The position numbers and the translations under genes were made by a program. This document shows, piece by piece, positions 1 through 9,686 of a stretch of DNA of 64,000 nt. The number at the start of each line of letters is the position of its first letter. Position 1 is the first letter of the stretch. The stretch spans positions 2,108,001 to 2,172,000 of the forward strand of contig JARWKL010000010.1 of the NCBI GenBank assembly GCA_029961685.1. Direction: 5' to 3'. The stretch is from Aristolochia californica (Eukaryota > Streptophyta > Magnoliopsida > Piperales > Aristolochiaceae). The notes under the pieces were generated by a model. That model made no database searches. It was not told the origin of the DNA and saw only the letters and a list, made by a program, of their open reading frames with translations.

Positions 1-396
1 GGAGTGACCGGGTCAGGAAACGGCACCGGGAACTTTATCGTTGAGAAATGCCGTCAATTTCTCCTCATGTTGAGGAACATTGCAGTGTTTCTGGCTGAAA
101 AGCTGGAGCACATCCTTCCTCCCGGAGCCAGATCCGAGACGCACCATCACTGGTTTGTGGCGGTCTTCCTGGTTCTCTTGGCCGCGGTGATTCTCTTAAT
201 CACCGTGCCTGTTCTCCTCTGCTGTCTTAAATGCTTGATACATCTCATCAAGGGAGTGGTAACGAGCATCTTCCCTTGCTTCTCTTCTGGAGAGAGGATG
301 ATGAGAGCTCCTGGCAGGCCTGGTGTCTGGATTCCCAGAGATGTTTTTCAGAGTGATCCGGGTGAGTATTTCAGGCTGCTGCACGCTGAGGTTTGA
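1..396 (+). CDS. 5'-truncated small membrane protein of unrecognised family (copy 1)
   Basis: The reading frame is open from the window edge to a TGA at 394-396, so the start codon lies outside the window. The visible part is about 130 residues. It has a hydrophilic N-terminal stretch (NFIVEKCRQF), one strong hydrophobic segment (about residues 50-75, rich in V, L and I, ending in CC), a second weaker hydrophobic stretch, and a basic tail ending YFRLLHAEV. The order NFIVEK, a membrane segment with TVPxLxCCL, then a CFPCF or IFPCF motif and MMRA is shared with the inverted gene at 7071-7655, so the two are paralogues. I recognise no named domain and infer only a small membrane protein. The shared layout argues for a real gene rather than a chance frame. 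Confidence 0.55.
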   Translation, partial: GVTGSGNGTGNFIVEKCRQFLLMLRNIAVFLAEKLEHILPPGARSETHHHWFVAVFLVLLAAVILLITVPVLLCCLKCLIHLIKGVVTSIFPCFSSGERMMRAPGRPGVWIPRDVFQSDPGEYFRLLHAEV

Positions 397-744
397 TTCA
401 GAGGATTTGATCTGGGGTGTGAGCGATTATCGTAGTTATCTCGTATATGTTGATCTCGATGGGTGATCAAGAAGTCTGATTGAAGGGATTTGGGTCTGTG
501 AGTAGTGCTTTTGATCTTTAGTGTGAGTGATTATTTTTAGATACTGTTCTTGGTGGGTGACCATGTACTAGTGATTATCCTAAAAATTAAAACTTCTAGT
601 TACATCTTTATGAGAATTCTTCTTATTTACCAAGATGTCACCTCTCTTGCACGTGTGCGCCTTCTCGTTGGATATGTGGGTTTGAGTTCATCTTCCAACA
701 ATCACAATTATCACATTTTATCCTTCTTAGTTTGTTTTGCAAGA
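397..744. other. intergenic, LTR-like tail
   Basis: No gene seen. The end of this stretch (about 640-705), including GGGTTTGAG and TCATCTTCCAACA, resembles the stretch at about 8500-8565. Read on the minus strand both begin TGTTGGAAGATG, a common start of plant copia LTRs, so both are probably LTR relics. Confidence 0.35.
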
Positions 745-1760
745 TAACCAGACCAAACAGGTGACTAGTGGAGGCCATGATAGAGGAAGACTTTATTTTT
801 TGGATAATGATATAATTTCATCCATGACCATTGCACATCTACATGTTATTTAACAAGTTGTTCAATTACACAACTGGCCGAGACTTTCCTCTTTCAACAA
901 GCTACAATTTTTAGTTCATTCCTTGAAGTTTGTTTCGAAGTTATTTTGTGAACCTTGTAAGTTAGGCAGGTACTTGAGGAGTAACCTCCGTTCTCGGGCC
1001 TGAGAGGGTTAGTCTTAGTCCATTTTCTAGGTACATTCAGATGTTTGGAGACTTGTTTCTATTCCTAGTATAAATGAGTCAAAAGTATTTTCTTTATCTC
1101 TGTGGATGATTGTGCTCGAGTAACTTGGTTTTTTTAAATGAAATATATAATTTGAACTTTTCTCTCTATTTTATTCCTTTTATAATATGGTTAAAACTCA
1201 ATTCCACAAGAAAATTCAAGTGTTTTGTTCAAATAATGTCAAAGAATATATATCATCTCAATCTAAATCTATTTTTACCAAGAAATGAATCATCTATTAA
1301 ACATCATGCTCATATACAAAAGGGTGTTGCTAAAAGGAAAAATCGCCATCTCTTAAAAGTTTCTTGAGTCCCACTAATGTCCATCAATTTTTCATAGTTT
1401 TATTGGCTTTATGCTGTTTTTACTGCTTTCTATCTTATTAATTGTATGCCTTTTGGTGCCCTTTTCAAGAAAATATTGTTTTCATCGCTTCTACCTCTTG
1501 AAAGCGGTTCAACTTCCTACTAAAGTCTATGGTTATGCTTATTTTGTTCATAATTGTTTACCTTACCTAGCAGAAAAAAACTTGATCATAATTCATTTAA
1601 ATGTTTTTTTTGGGATACTTCAAGAATCAAGAAGGTCGTGTGTGCTATAATTCTTCCTTACGTAAAACCTTTGTTTCTATTGATGTTATATTCTTTGAGG
1701 ACCAAACCTTTTACTTCAAAGGATCCCCTCCACTAGGTTTTGATATTTTTTACAGGTATT
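745..1760 (+). pseudogene. decayed Ty1/copia gag-pre-integrase and integrase fragment
   Basis: Broken plus-strand frames follow the order of a copia polyprotein. A TKQVTSGGHD-type pre-integrase start lies near 750. A zinc-binding-like stretch (CEPCKLG) is near 950. HSDVW with VDDCARVTWFF is near 1035-1130, followed by AKRKNRHLL near 1335, then VYGYAYFVHN and a LGY-type segment to about 1720. Several frameshifts and stops interrupt it, and no reverse transcriptase follows. The same motifs occur in the copia copies at 26.6 and 35.3 kb, so it belongs to a similar family. It is not functional. Confidence 0.75.
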
Positions 1761-2120
1761 GCCCAGACCGCTTGAACTCTTGGATAAGATCGTTCAATAG
1801 CCACAAGATCACCCATTAGACCACCCGACATAAACTCCTTTCAACCTTCAGCGTCCTAAACTTTTCATATCTAAAATGTAACGAATGTTAAACACTATGT
1901 AGCGCTCATATATCGAACTGTGATCAACACTCCAGATACCCTTCACCTAATATCAGCTTCTTTCTTCTCCAAGAGGAATGACCAAGTCCAAAACAGAGAG
2001 AATCTCCTTTCGAAGAGGGGCCATCAACTACTTAATAGACTTCTTCTTCAAATTTTTACAAAATAGCTTCCATCATAAATGAAAGTAGGAAAAGAAGAAG
2101 ATGAATGAGGGAACTTTCGT
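1761..2120. other. intergenic, no gene seen
   Basis: Only short frames without recognisable motifs. The last part (a GGAACTTTCGT stretch near 2110) recurs near 8170, part of a broader similarity between the 1-5 kb and 7-9.5 kb blocks. Confidence 0.4.
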
Positions 2121-2180
2121 CTTTGACGGTTCCATTACCAATCTTTGTTTCTTCAAAGCACACTTTATTAGTAATTAAAC
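2121..2180. repeat. left copy of 60-bp direct repeat flanking the copia element
   Basis: This 60-base stretch, from CTTTGACGGTTCC to AGTAATTAAAC, ends exactly where the LTR begins. It recurs at 4997-5056 on the other side of the element with a single mismatch (CTTTG versus CTTTC). Copia integrase normally makes a 5-bp target duplication, so 60 bp is atypical. Confidence 0.85.
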
Positions 2181-4972
2181 TGAAAACATTATAAAATTCA
2201 CCACACTCTCGGATGAGTTCTTCTATTAATTTATAGATGTGTGTGTATCAATTACATAGATTGCAATTGATTACAGTAATTGTAATTTGTACAGAAAAGG
2301 TATGAAGGAGCTTGATTAGCTCCTGTAATTTTGGATCGTAATCCTCTGTAAGGAATGTCCTAAACAGGGCAGTGTTCTGTTTTGGCATTATCTTCAACAG
2401 CCCCCCGCAAGCTTAGCGTCGGATTAGGACATACATGTAGTTTGAATCGAAAGAACTGAAAGAGAGGCCGATAGACGCTTTTGGTGAAGATATCTGCAAC
2501 CTATAAGTGAGAGGGCACATATTGAGTGCGAATCTTGTTAGCAACAACAATTTCATGCAAAAAATGAATGTCTAACTCAACATGCTTGGCCTATTTGTGG
2601 ACAATAGGGTTGGAACTCAGGAAGAACGCTTTTGTTATCGCATAAGAGAAGTGGCCGCTCAGGGATGGAAACTTTGAGATCACAAAGAAGATGGGTGAGC
2701 CAGATAAGTTCGGCGGCCGTTAGAGCAAGAGCACGATATTCAGACTCACAGCTAGAACGAGAAACTGCAGGTTGCTTCTTGGCACTCCATGAGACTAAGT
2801 TATCACCAAGGTAAATAGAGTAACTCGAGGTGGAGCGGCGAGTATCAGGACATCCGGCCTAGTCAACATCAGAGTAAGCAACTAAAGATCCCGGTGAAGC
2901 GGATGGACGGAAGGACAAACCATAATAGAGAGTACCTTTGACATACCGAAGAAATCGCTTAACAACAAGGAAGTGGTCAGTAGTGGGAGAGTGTAAAAAC
3001 TGACTTACTGAGTTGACAGCATGAGCAATATCAGGACGCGTGATGTTCAAATACTGAAGAGCACCAACAAGAGATCGATAAAGAGTGGGGTCCGAAAACA
3101 ACGGACCAACAGAGGATAAATGCTGAGAAACCACCATAGGAGTGTGCACAGGCTTGCTGTCAAGTAATTAAACCCGGGCAAGGATGTCACGTGTATATTT
3201 CAACTGAATGAGAAAAAGGCCATCAGCAGTTGGTGTAGCTTCAAGACCAAGAAAATAGCTGAGGAAGCCCAAGTCCTTAGTAGCAAATTCAGAATGAAGC
3301 TTGGTGGCAAAGCTATCAAGAAGAGAGGGATTGTTGCCCGTAATAATAATATCATTGACATATAAGAGCAAATAAAGGATGTCAGAGTGCCAATGAAAGA
3401 CGAAGAACGAAGGGTCAGCACGACTGTAGTAGAAGCCAAGATGAATAAGGAAACAGCTGAACCGCTGAAACCAGGCTCGAGGGACTTGCTTGAGGCCATA
3501 GAGAGCTTTCGGAAGCTTGCAAACATGAGCAGGAAAGCGAGGATCAATATACCCCAGTTGTTGTTCCATATAGACTTGTTCATTGAGAGTACCATTTAGG
3601 AATGCATTTTTGACATCCAATTGACGGAGAGACCAGCGATTTGTGACAACAATAGAGAGCACAACCCGAATAGTGGTAGCTTTGATGACAGGACTGAAGG
3701 TGTCGGTGTAATCAAGACTTGGGACTTGTGTGAACCCCTTTGCGACGAGACGAACTTTGAAGCGCTTAATAGAACCATCAGGCAAGTATTTGATCTGAAA
3801 GACTCATTTAGAACTCATAATATTGGTATCAGTCGGACGAGGAACCAAGATCCAGGTACTATTATTTTGTAGAGCTTGAATTTCTTCATCCATAGTGGCT
3901 AGCCAGGTAGGATTCTTGGCAGCTGATTTGAACCCTTTGGGCGCTGTAGATGTCAATAGAGCATAAAGGAGACCAGAAGAGCCAAAGTAAGCAAGATCAA
4001 CCGAGTGACGAGGTTTAAAAATTCTAGTCTTAGCGCGTGTGAGCATAGAATGAGACCACATCGGGAGTTCGGCAACAGGAGCAGGGGATCCATGCGGACC
4101 TGAATCTGCGGGCAGAGGCAAACCTGTAAGTGAATCAGTGGCCTGCAAAATCTCATCCATAGGATCAGAACAAATAACACAGGGACGAGAGTCGGATGGA
4201 GTAATGTGCGGGGAATGAGGCGCCAGAGGAGATAGGGACAAGACTGTAGGAGGTTGACCAGGTTCCAGGAAGTTGGAGAATTGGAGAGAGGAGAGAGGTT
4301 GAGCCTGAGAAGATGCTAAGAAAAAGAAAAATGTCTCATCAAATTGGGCATGTTTGGTGATATATATTCGAGAAGTAAGGGGATCAAGACAACGAAAACC
4401 TTTATAAGATGAACAATACCCCATAAAAATACATGGAAGACTACGCGGGGAAAATTTGTTAGGCATATAATCACGTAAACAGGGATAGACACGATAACCA
4501 AAGGGATGGAAATTCGCATAATTGGGAGAAAAACCAAAGAGAAGTTCAAAGGGGGACTTACCTTCGAGAAGTGGTGTTGGCAATCGGTTGATGATGTAGG
4601 CAGCAGTACTTAAGGCAACAACCCAGTATCGAGTAGAGACGTGAGAATGAAAAGGTAGAGCTTGATGGTGATCATATGAATCAAAGTGTTGAATGGGAGG
4701 AGATCGGAAGAGAAATTTGTCGCCATTGAAGATAGAGGGATTTTAATCTAGACGAAGCTCTGATACCATGAAAAGATTATAAAATTCACCACACTCTCGG
4801 GTGAGTTCTTCTATTAATTTATAGATGTGTGTGTATCAATTACAGAGATTACAATTGATTACAATAATTGTAATTTGTACAGAAAAGGTATGAAGGAGCT
4901 TGATTAGCTCCTGTAATTTTGGATCGTAATCCTCTGTAAGGAATGTCCTAAACAGGGCAGTGTTCTATTTTG
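2181..4972 (-). mobile_element. gag-less Ty1/copia retrotransposon, minus strand
   Basis: Two LTRs in the same orientation bound it. The left one (3' LTR in element sense) is 2181-2399, and the right one (5' LTR) is 4769-4972. They agree apart from scattered mismatches and a missing terminal 14-15 bases at the right edge. A primer-binding site (TGGTATCAGAGC on the minus strand) lies at 4757-4768 beside the 5' LTR. A purine tract, read as GCGGGGGGC, abuts the 3' LTR at about 2400-2408. The interior is only about 2.4 kb and starts inside the integrase, so gag, protease and the integrase core are missing. The element could not move unaided. Confidence 0.88.
2600..4700 (-). pseudogene. copia pol remnant: integrase C-terminus, reverse transcriptase, RNase H
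   Basis: Read on the minus strand it gives an integrase C-terminal part (AAYIINRLPTP, KSPFELLFG, about 4620-4500), a reverse transcriptase (about 3890-3170, with LDVKNAFLNG, KALYGLKQ and a palm motif) and an RNase H part (about 3150-2640, with TRPDIAHAVNSVSQF, STSSY and SCESEYRAL). The palm motif reads YVND instead of YVDD, losing a catalytic aspartate. In-frame stops near 3801 and 2860 stand where relatives have tryptophan, as expected from G-to-A decay of TGG. A further stop lies near 3168. The product cannot be active. Confidence 0.88.
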
Positions 4973-4996
4973 GGGTTTAGGGTTTAGGGTTTAGGG
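4973..4996 (+). repeat. interstitial telomere-type repeat (TTTAGGG)3
   Basis: GGG followed by three perfect TTTAGGG units, the standard plant telomere repeat, sits exactly at the truncated outer edge of the right LTR and directly before the right copy of the 60-bp flanking repeat. The 14-15 bases expected at the LTR end (present at 2386-2399) are missing here. Confidence 0.92.
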
Positions 4997-5056
4997 CTTT
5001 CACGGTTCCATTACCAATCTTTGTTTCTTCAAAGCACACTTTATTAGTAATTAAAC
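4997..5056. repeat. right copy of 60-bp direct repeat flanking the copia element
   Basis: Matches 2121-2180 over 60 bases with one mismatch, starting immediately after the telomere-type repeat and ending at ATTAAAC. Beyond it the two flanks differ (LTR on the left, unique sequence on the right). Confidence 0.85.
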
Positions 5057-5203
5057 CAGTGAATGAAGGCAGCTTGGGTCTGGTTTGAATCAACTTCTAC
5101 AGGTTTCAACAGGTGGCCAATGGTGTTTTACGGTGTTACTTTTAAGCTAAGGCACTAGAATCTTTTTAAAGAGAGTATTATAATAAACCTTCGAGTAGTA
5201 GCC

Positions 5204-5630
5204 TAGCATCACTAGACTGACTGAACGGAGAACTTCCTCGTTAGTCGTGGGGAGTATCCTCCTACAATCTCTCAAGGTCTAGGTAAAAGAAGGGAGAAGC
5301 AATTGGTTTTATGGACAAGGAAAGACTGAACCAATCTCTTCATCTGCTCAAGTGTTTGGAGAGTTGTGTTCAGTAGACTTCACAGGAACTTCTTCCATTG
5401 TAGAAGGACAGATTGTATGAAACCCTTCCTCTGCTGAAGCAACTTGGGAGTAATTTATTGGGGAAGACAAAAGGAACTTCTTCCTTTGCTGAAGCAGAGA
5501 GTGGATGATACCCTTCCTTTGCTCATCAGGCAGGCGAACAATTCTTTAGAGAAAGCAAGGGATGAGATAAAAAAAAGGGGAAGGAAGCCTTCCCAATGCT
5601 GAAAGAGTTGGAGAGAAAAGCAAAAGATAG
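5204..5630 (+). pseudogene. decayed relative of the repeat-built membrane protein gene (copy a)
   Basis: The stretch contains spaced near-repeats of AGGAACTTCTTCC, CTTTGCTGAAGCA and GAGTGGATGATACCCTTCC, the same kind of module that builds the intact frame at 6081-6611. No long frame survives. A second related copy lies at 8566-8876 plus 9424-9530, there interrupted by an LTR. I infer a local family of repeat-built genes or gene fragments. It could alternatively be non-coding repeat from which the 6081 gene arose. Confidence 0.5.
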
Positions 5631-5995
5631 AAAAAAAGGAAGAAAGAACGGAACAATATAGAAAGAAGGAAGAAAGAAAGATAGAAAGGAAGTAAAAGGA
5701 AAGATATAAATAAAGAAGAAAGAAAGACAAAGATAAAGAAAGAAACATGAAAGAGAAACATAAAGAATGATGAAAGAAAAAACAATAAAGAAAGAACGAA
5801 AGAAATTTAGATGAAAGAACAAATAAAAAATGCACATAGAAACAAATAAGAAAGAAGAAAAGAAGAAGAAAGAAATAATCAAGATAGAAGCAAACAAGTT
5901 AGAAAGAAAGAGGAAGAAAGGAAAAAAAGAAGAAAGAAGAAAAAAAAACAAGAAGAAGTAGAAAGTACAATGAAAGAAAAGATGAAAAAAAAAAA
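5560..5995 (+). repeat. purine-rich low-complexity tract (GAAA/GAAG)n
   Basis: Over 400 bases of almost pure A and G on the plus strand, mostly AGAAAG, AAGAAG and AAAGAA units. Long frames read from its complement (Phe/Ser/Leu-rich) are composition artefacts. It lies directly upstream of the gene at 6081. Confidence 0.9.
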
Positions 5996-6080
5996 AATGA
6001 ACGAAAGAAACTTCCGTTGTTTCCTTCTCCAGATTTTGACGATCTCAGAAGTGCAAGAGAAGGGAGGAGAGGGTGATTCC

Positions 6081-6611
6081 ATGGGGAACGTGTTGGGTCA
6101 ACCTGTTCAGTTGCTGATGCAAAGAGTGAACGAAACTCTGCATCTTCTGAAGTATTTGGGGAGTACTTTATTGGAGAAGATGAAAGAACTTCCATTTAAG
6201 AAAGGAGTGGACGAAGCTCTTCATCTGCTGAAGTATGTGGGAAGTATTCCATTGGAGAACATGAAAGAACTTCCTTTGATGAAAGAAAGGGTGAGTGCTA
6301 TGTGGGAGGAAGCAAGGAGTGAAGGTCTTCCTTTCCTGAGAGAAAGAGAGAACGTTGTGTGGAAGAAAGCAAGGAGTGAAGGTCTCCCTTTGCTGAGGAA
6401 AAGATGGAATATTTTGTGGGATAAAGCAAGGAGTGAAGGTCTTCTGTTGCTGAAAAGCGCGAAGGGGTTTCTGTTGGAGAGAATGAAGGAGATCAGTCCC
6501 TGCGGATCTGCCTTTGCTATTTTGATTCTTTTGTGGTTTTTCACCGGCAGAGAAGGTCTTCCCCTTGCAAGGAATTATAGGATACCCGTAAATGGTATTT
6601 CAACAGTTTGA
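6081..6611 (+). CDS. repeat-built small membrane protein, family not recognised
   Basis: A single-exon frame of 176 residues if started at 6081 (TCCATGGGG, good plant context). The frame stays open upstream to an ATG at 5970, but that extension is Lys-rich low complexity. The protein is made of amphipathic modules. Two copies of a 28-residue type contain E(T/A)LHLLKY(L/V)GS and MKELP. Three copies of a 19-20-residue type contain (E/K)ARSEGLPxLR or a close variant. One hydrophobic segment (FAILILLWFF) stands near the C-terminus, followed by a short tail. It resembles tail-anchored or ER-associated helical repeat proteins only in general form, and no function is assigned. Neighbouring decayed repeats (5204-5630, 8566-9530) share the module, suggesting a locally expanded family. 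Confidence 0.55.
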   Translation: MGNVLGQPVQLLMQRVNETLHLLKYLGSTLLEKMKELPFKKGVDEALHLLKYVGSIPLENMKELPLMKERVSAMWEEARSEGLPFLRERENVVWKKARSEGLPLLRKRWNILWDKARSEGLLLLKSAKGFLLERMKEISPCGSAFAILILLWFFTGREGLPLARNYRIPVNGISTV

Positions 6612-7070
6612 TCGCTGGAAAAATGAAGATCCAATCTTTAATGTTTCAGAGACATGGATCACCGGAATCGTTCAAAGTGAGCAGAAGAACGATTGTGATC
6701 GTCCCGAAGCTATGAAGAGATTTACTGAAAAAGCCTGGAGATTTTCTGTCCGATGATATTAAACTGAACCAAAACTAGCGAGAACAACTCCCTGGACCAG
6801 CTAAATCCAAGACGTGATTAAGAAAAGATTAAAAAACATTTAATGTTTTGTTTTTGGTACATTATTGTTGGATACGGTGGAAAACTCACGATCTTAAAAG
6901 CAAAAACTGTAGAAGTAAGATATAAGTTAATAAATATTTTTCTCAGTTAATAAATACAAGATCTTTATACTCATTACTGTATTTGGGACTATCTTTTAAC
7001 CCTCTCTGATCACATGTAAACGTCGATAATTTGGGTAAAACCCTGGCAATTGATACCATGATAAATTGGA
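6612..7070. other. intergenic between convergent genes
   Basis: AT-rich with no motif recognised. It presumably holds the 3' ends of the plus-strand gene ending at 6611 and the minus-strand gene ending at 7071. Confidence 0.4.
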
Positions 7071-7655
7071 TCAAGGTACCAAAACCAAACAAAGAGAATA
7101 AGTAAGATAAAAGCTCACAGCATAGATCAAATCGTTGGAATCAAACTTAGGCACGCAGCAGCCTGAAATATGCAGTCGGATTATTCTCAAAAGTAGCTCT
7201 GAGAATCCATACACCAGCCATGCTCGCATCATCTTCCCTCCCGCCGAGGCGAAGCAAGGGAAGCATCCCCTTAAACAAGTGACGAAGCTTTTCACTAGGG
7301 TCCAAATCAAAATTGCTACCATCTTTATTAAATGGACGAAGCAAGTGCAGAGAAAGGCAACACAGGAGAAGATCGCCGTTCCCACCGCCGCGATGAGATT
7401 AAACAGACAAAGGCAGAAAGATTGAAGACAGCAGACTAGAATAGGCACGGTCATTAAGAGAATCACCGCGACAAAGAGAACCCAGAAGCCCACCACTAGC
7501 CAGTGAGGAAGGTTCTGCAATAGGTGGAGAAATTCGTGCCATTTCTCCACGATGAAGTTCTGGGCGCCGTCTTCTAACCGGACCTGTTTCTCAGTCCTTT
7601 GCAGGAGAAAACTTCTCACTCCCTCTGCGCCGAGCTCTCTCATATCTCTCCCCAT
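7071..7655 (-). CDS. small membrane protein of unrecognised family (copy 2, probable C-terminal frameshift)
   Basis: Single-exon minus-strand frame of 194 residues from an ATG at 7655. The N-terminus is charged (MGRDMRELG) and is followed by NFIVEKWHEFLHLLQ, a strong membrane segment (VLFVAVILLMTVPILVCC), a second long hydrophobic, Cys-rich stretch (about residues 80-130) and CFPCFASAGGKMMRA. It is paralogous to the gene at 1-396. After MMRA the open frame continues for about 50 unrelated residues. In the next frame, at about 7230-7155, a tail appears (GVWIL then YFRLLRA) that matches the end of copy 1 (GVWIP then YFRLLHAEV). A 7-nt difference between the copies accounts for the shift. A TATA-like TTTAAATA lies on the minus strand near 7705. 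Function unknown. Confidence 0.6.
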   Translation of the reverse strand: MGRDMRELGAEGVRSFLLQRTEKQVRLEDGAQNFIVEKWHEFLHLLQNLPHWLVVGFWVLFVAVILLMTVPILVCCLQSFCLCLFNLIAAVGTAIFSCVAFLCTCFVHLIKMVAILIWTLVKSFVTCLRGCFPCFASAGGKMMRAWLVYGFSELLLRIIRLHISGCCVPKFDSNDLIYAVSFYLTYSLCLVLVP

Positions 7656-8565
7656 TTTTTGGTGAAGCGATTCTGCGGGGAGCCCAATGGGGAATCGTTG
7701 GGATATTTAAAGGGGAAGGAATCCCTAGAGAGTAGACTTGGGCAGAGAGTAGGGCAAAAGCAAAAAGCAAAAAACGTACAGGGAAGAGTAGGACTCCATA
7801 ACAATGGTGGAATGGAGAATGGTTTGTTATTCACTTTGAAAACAAATTCTTTGGATCTCATCTTTTGGTCATTTTTTGGTCATTCCATTGCAACGACTTC
7901 AAGTAGGAGTGATAAGTTCCAAGATTTCTGCTCTTTTACCACTTCCGTTGTCTGGTTTTAAAATCAAGTTTTGAGAGCTTTTTTGTCCGTAGAGCTATCA
8001 AATAAGCTTTTTCCATGATCATGGCACTCCACCAGGGGCAAGAATTGACACCCACTTCAAACGAGGAGTCTTCTAGGGTACGTAGAGCTATCAAAGACAT
8101 CCTGTTCAAGCTTTTACCAAAGTGCTCTCATCAGCATGTTGCATCGTACTAGGAAACGAAAGATGAACGACGGAACTTTCGTTTTTCAGTAGCCCTATGT
8201 TGAATAATCAGCTTAACTAAATTCATATTTATAATAAAGAAAAGTAGTAGAGTCCAATTATAATTAAATTACCTTTGTCCCAATTACACGCAAACTCTAA
8301 TACTTATAAGGTCTAGTATAATTACATAACTCAACATAAATAGAAGACTAACATAACTAAAATACCTTTAAATTAAAACTCTTTTATGATACCAGCTTCC
8401 ATAATAATTTTGGCTCTGAAAGACTTCTTATTATATAGGACTCATCATGTCACCTCACGTGATCATGGTGGGTTTATATCTTATGGGTTTGGGCCCATAT
8501 TTAAATACACTTGGATATGTAAGTCTTCCTTGGTCGTGTGGGTTTGGGTCCATCTTCCAACACCG
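7656..8565. other. intergenic, TE-derived in part
   Basis: Holds the promoter side of the minus-strand gene, then AT-rich sequence. The part from about 8390 to 8565 looks like an LTR relic: read on the minus strand it starts TGTTGGAAGATGGACCC at 8563. No gene seen. Confidence 0.35.
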
Positions 8566-9530
8566 AGCATCACCAGACTGACTGAATGGAGAACTCCCTC
8601 ATTAGTCGTCGGGACTATTCTCCTACAATCTCTAAGGTCTAGGTAAAAGAAGGGAGGAACAACTGGTTTGATGGACAAGGACTAAACCAATCTCTCCCTC
8701 TGATCAAGTGTTTAGAGAGTTGTGTTTAGCAGACCTCATAGGAACTTATTCCATTGTTGAAGGACAAATTGTATGAAACCCTTCCTCCGCTGAAGCAATT
8801 TGGGAGTAATTTACTTGGGAAGGACAAAGGAACTTCTTCCTTTGCTGAAGCATAGAGTGGATGATACCCTTCCTCTTGTCACGGAGCCTAAGCCCACGGC
8901 ATATTCATTGGGCTTGTGATCCCTTTGAGGATACATAGAGGAGGTTCTTGCCCAAGCCCTCTATGGATGGCCCAACCCATGTTCTAGAAGGAGGGATCTC
9001 TAGAAGTTCTCTAGAAGGTTCCGTACATACACCAAGTTGGGTTCGGTATATGCATTTGGGCATACACCCTAGTATTGTATATAAGAGTCTAGAAAGGTCC
9101 ATAGCTAGATGGTAGTGGAATAGTCTAGAAGGATCAAACCATTAGATTAATGACAAGTGTATACAATGAAGAGCATTCATTGCTCCCCCTCAAAACTATA
9201 AATAGGGGAGAGTCTCTTATTTGTACACAACTCATTGGAGTGCAATACAATCTCTCTTGAGCAAGTCCCTTGAGTCCTCTTAAGTTCTTTCATTGCTTTC
9301 ATCGGGCGAGTCAGTGTAGCCTTTGCAAGTAAGAGTGAGAGTTAGGCTGACTTGTGTATTTGCAAAAGGAGTTTGCACACAAGTGCCGCACTGGTTAAGC
9401 AAAGAAGTTGTGATCCCGTGACACTCTACTCATCAGGTACGCGAACATTACTTTAGAGAAAGCAAGGGATAAGAGCAAAAAAGACAACGAAGCCTTCCCA
9501 ATGCTAAAAAAATTGGAGAGAAAATTACCG
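8566..9530 (+). pseudogene. decayed relative of the repeat-built gene (copy b), split by a solo LTR
   Basis: 8566-8876 and 9424-9530 align by eye with 5204-5630: ACTGACTGAA, AGGTCTAGGTAAAAGAAGGG, GTTGTGTTTAGCAGAC and AGAGTGGATGATACCC have counterparts in the same order. The alignment is interrupted by the LTR at 8877-9423. No long frame survives in it. Confidence 0.55.
8877..9423. mobile_element. solo LTR, about 547 bp
   Basis: It starts TGTCACGG and ends CCGTGACA, an 8-bp perfect inverted repeat in TG..CA form. An internal TATA-like CTATAAATAGG stands near 9197. CTCT lies on both sides (8873-8876 and 9424-9427), the remains of a short target duplication. The paralogous stretch at about 5515-5540 lacks it, giving an empty-site comparison. 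No internal coding region or second LTR is present. The TGTCAC..GTGACA ends are commoner in Ty3/gypsy LTRs, but the family is not proven. Confidence 0.75.
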
Positions 9531-9686
9531 GAGAAACATTCCTAAATAGAAACATATGTCAGTACTAGAAACATTCCTAAATATATATCATAACCTTCCA
9601 AGTTTTTTTTTAAAAACCTCATCTTATGATAAATGAATTGGTGCTTCTTCATACACAACTTTGCCATTAACTGTCTTCTTATTTAT

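Noticed and set aside
3387..3872. Plus-strand frames of 70 and 83 codons
   Set aside because: They are antisense shadows of the copia reverse transcriptase.
5455..5951. Phe/Ser/Leu-rich frames on the minus strand
   Set aside because: They read the complement of a purine-rich low-complexity tract.
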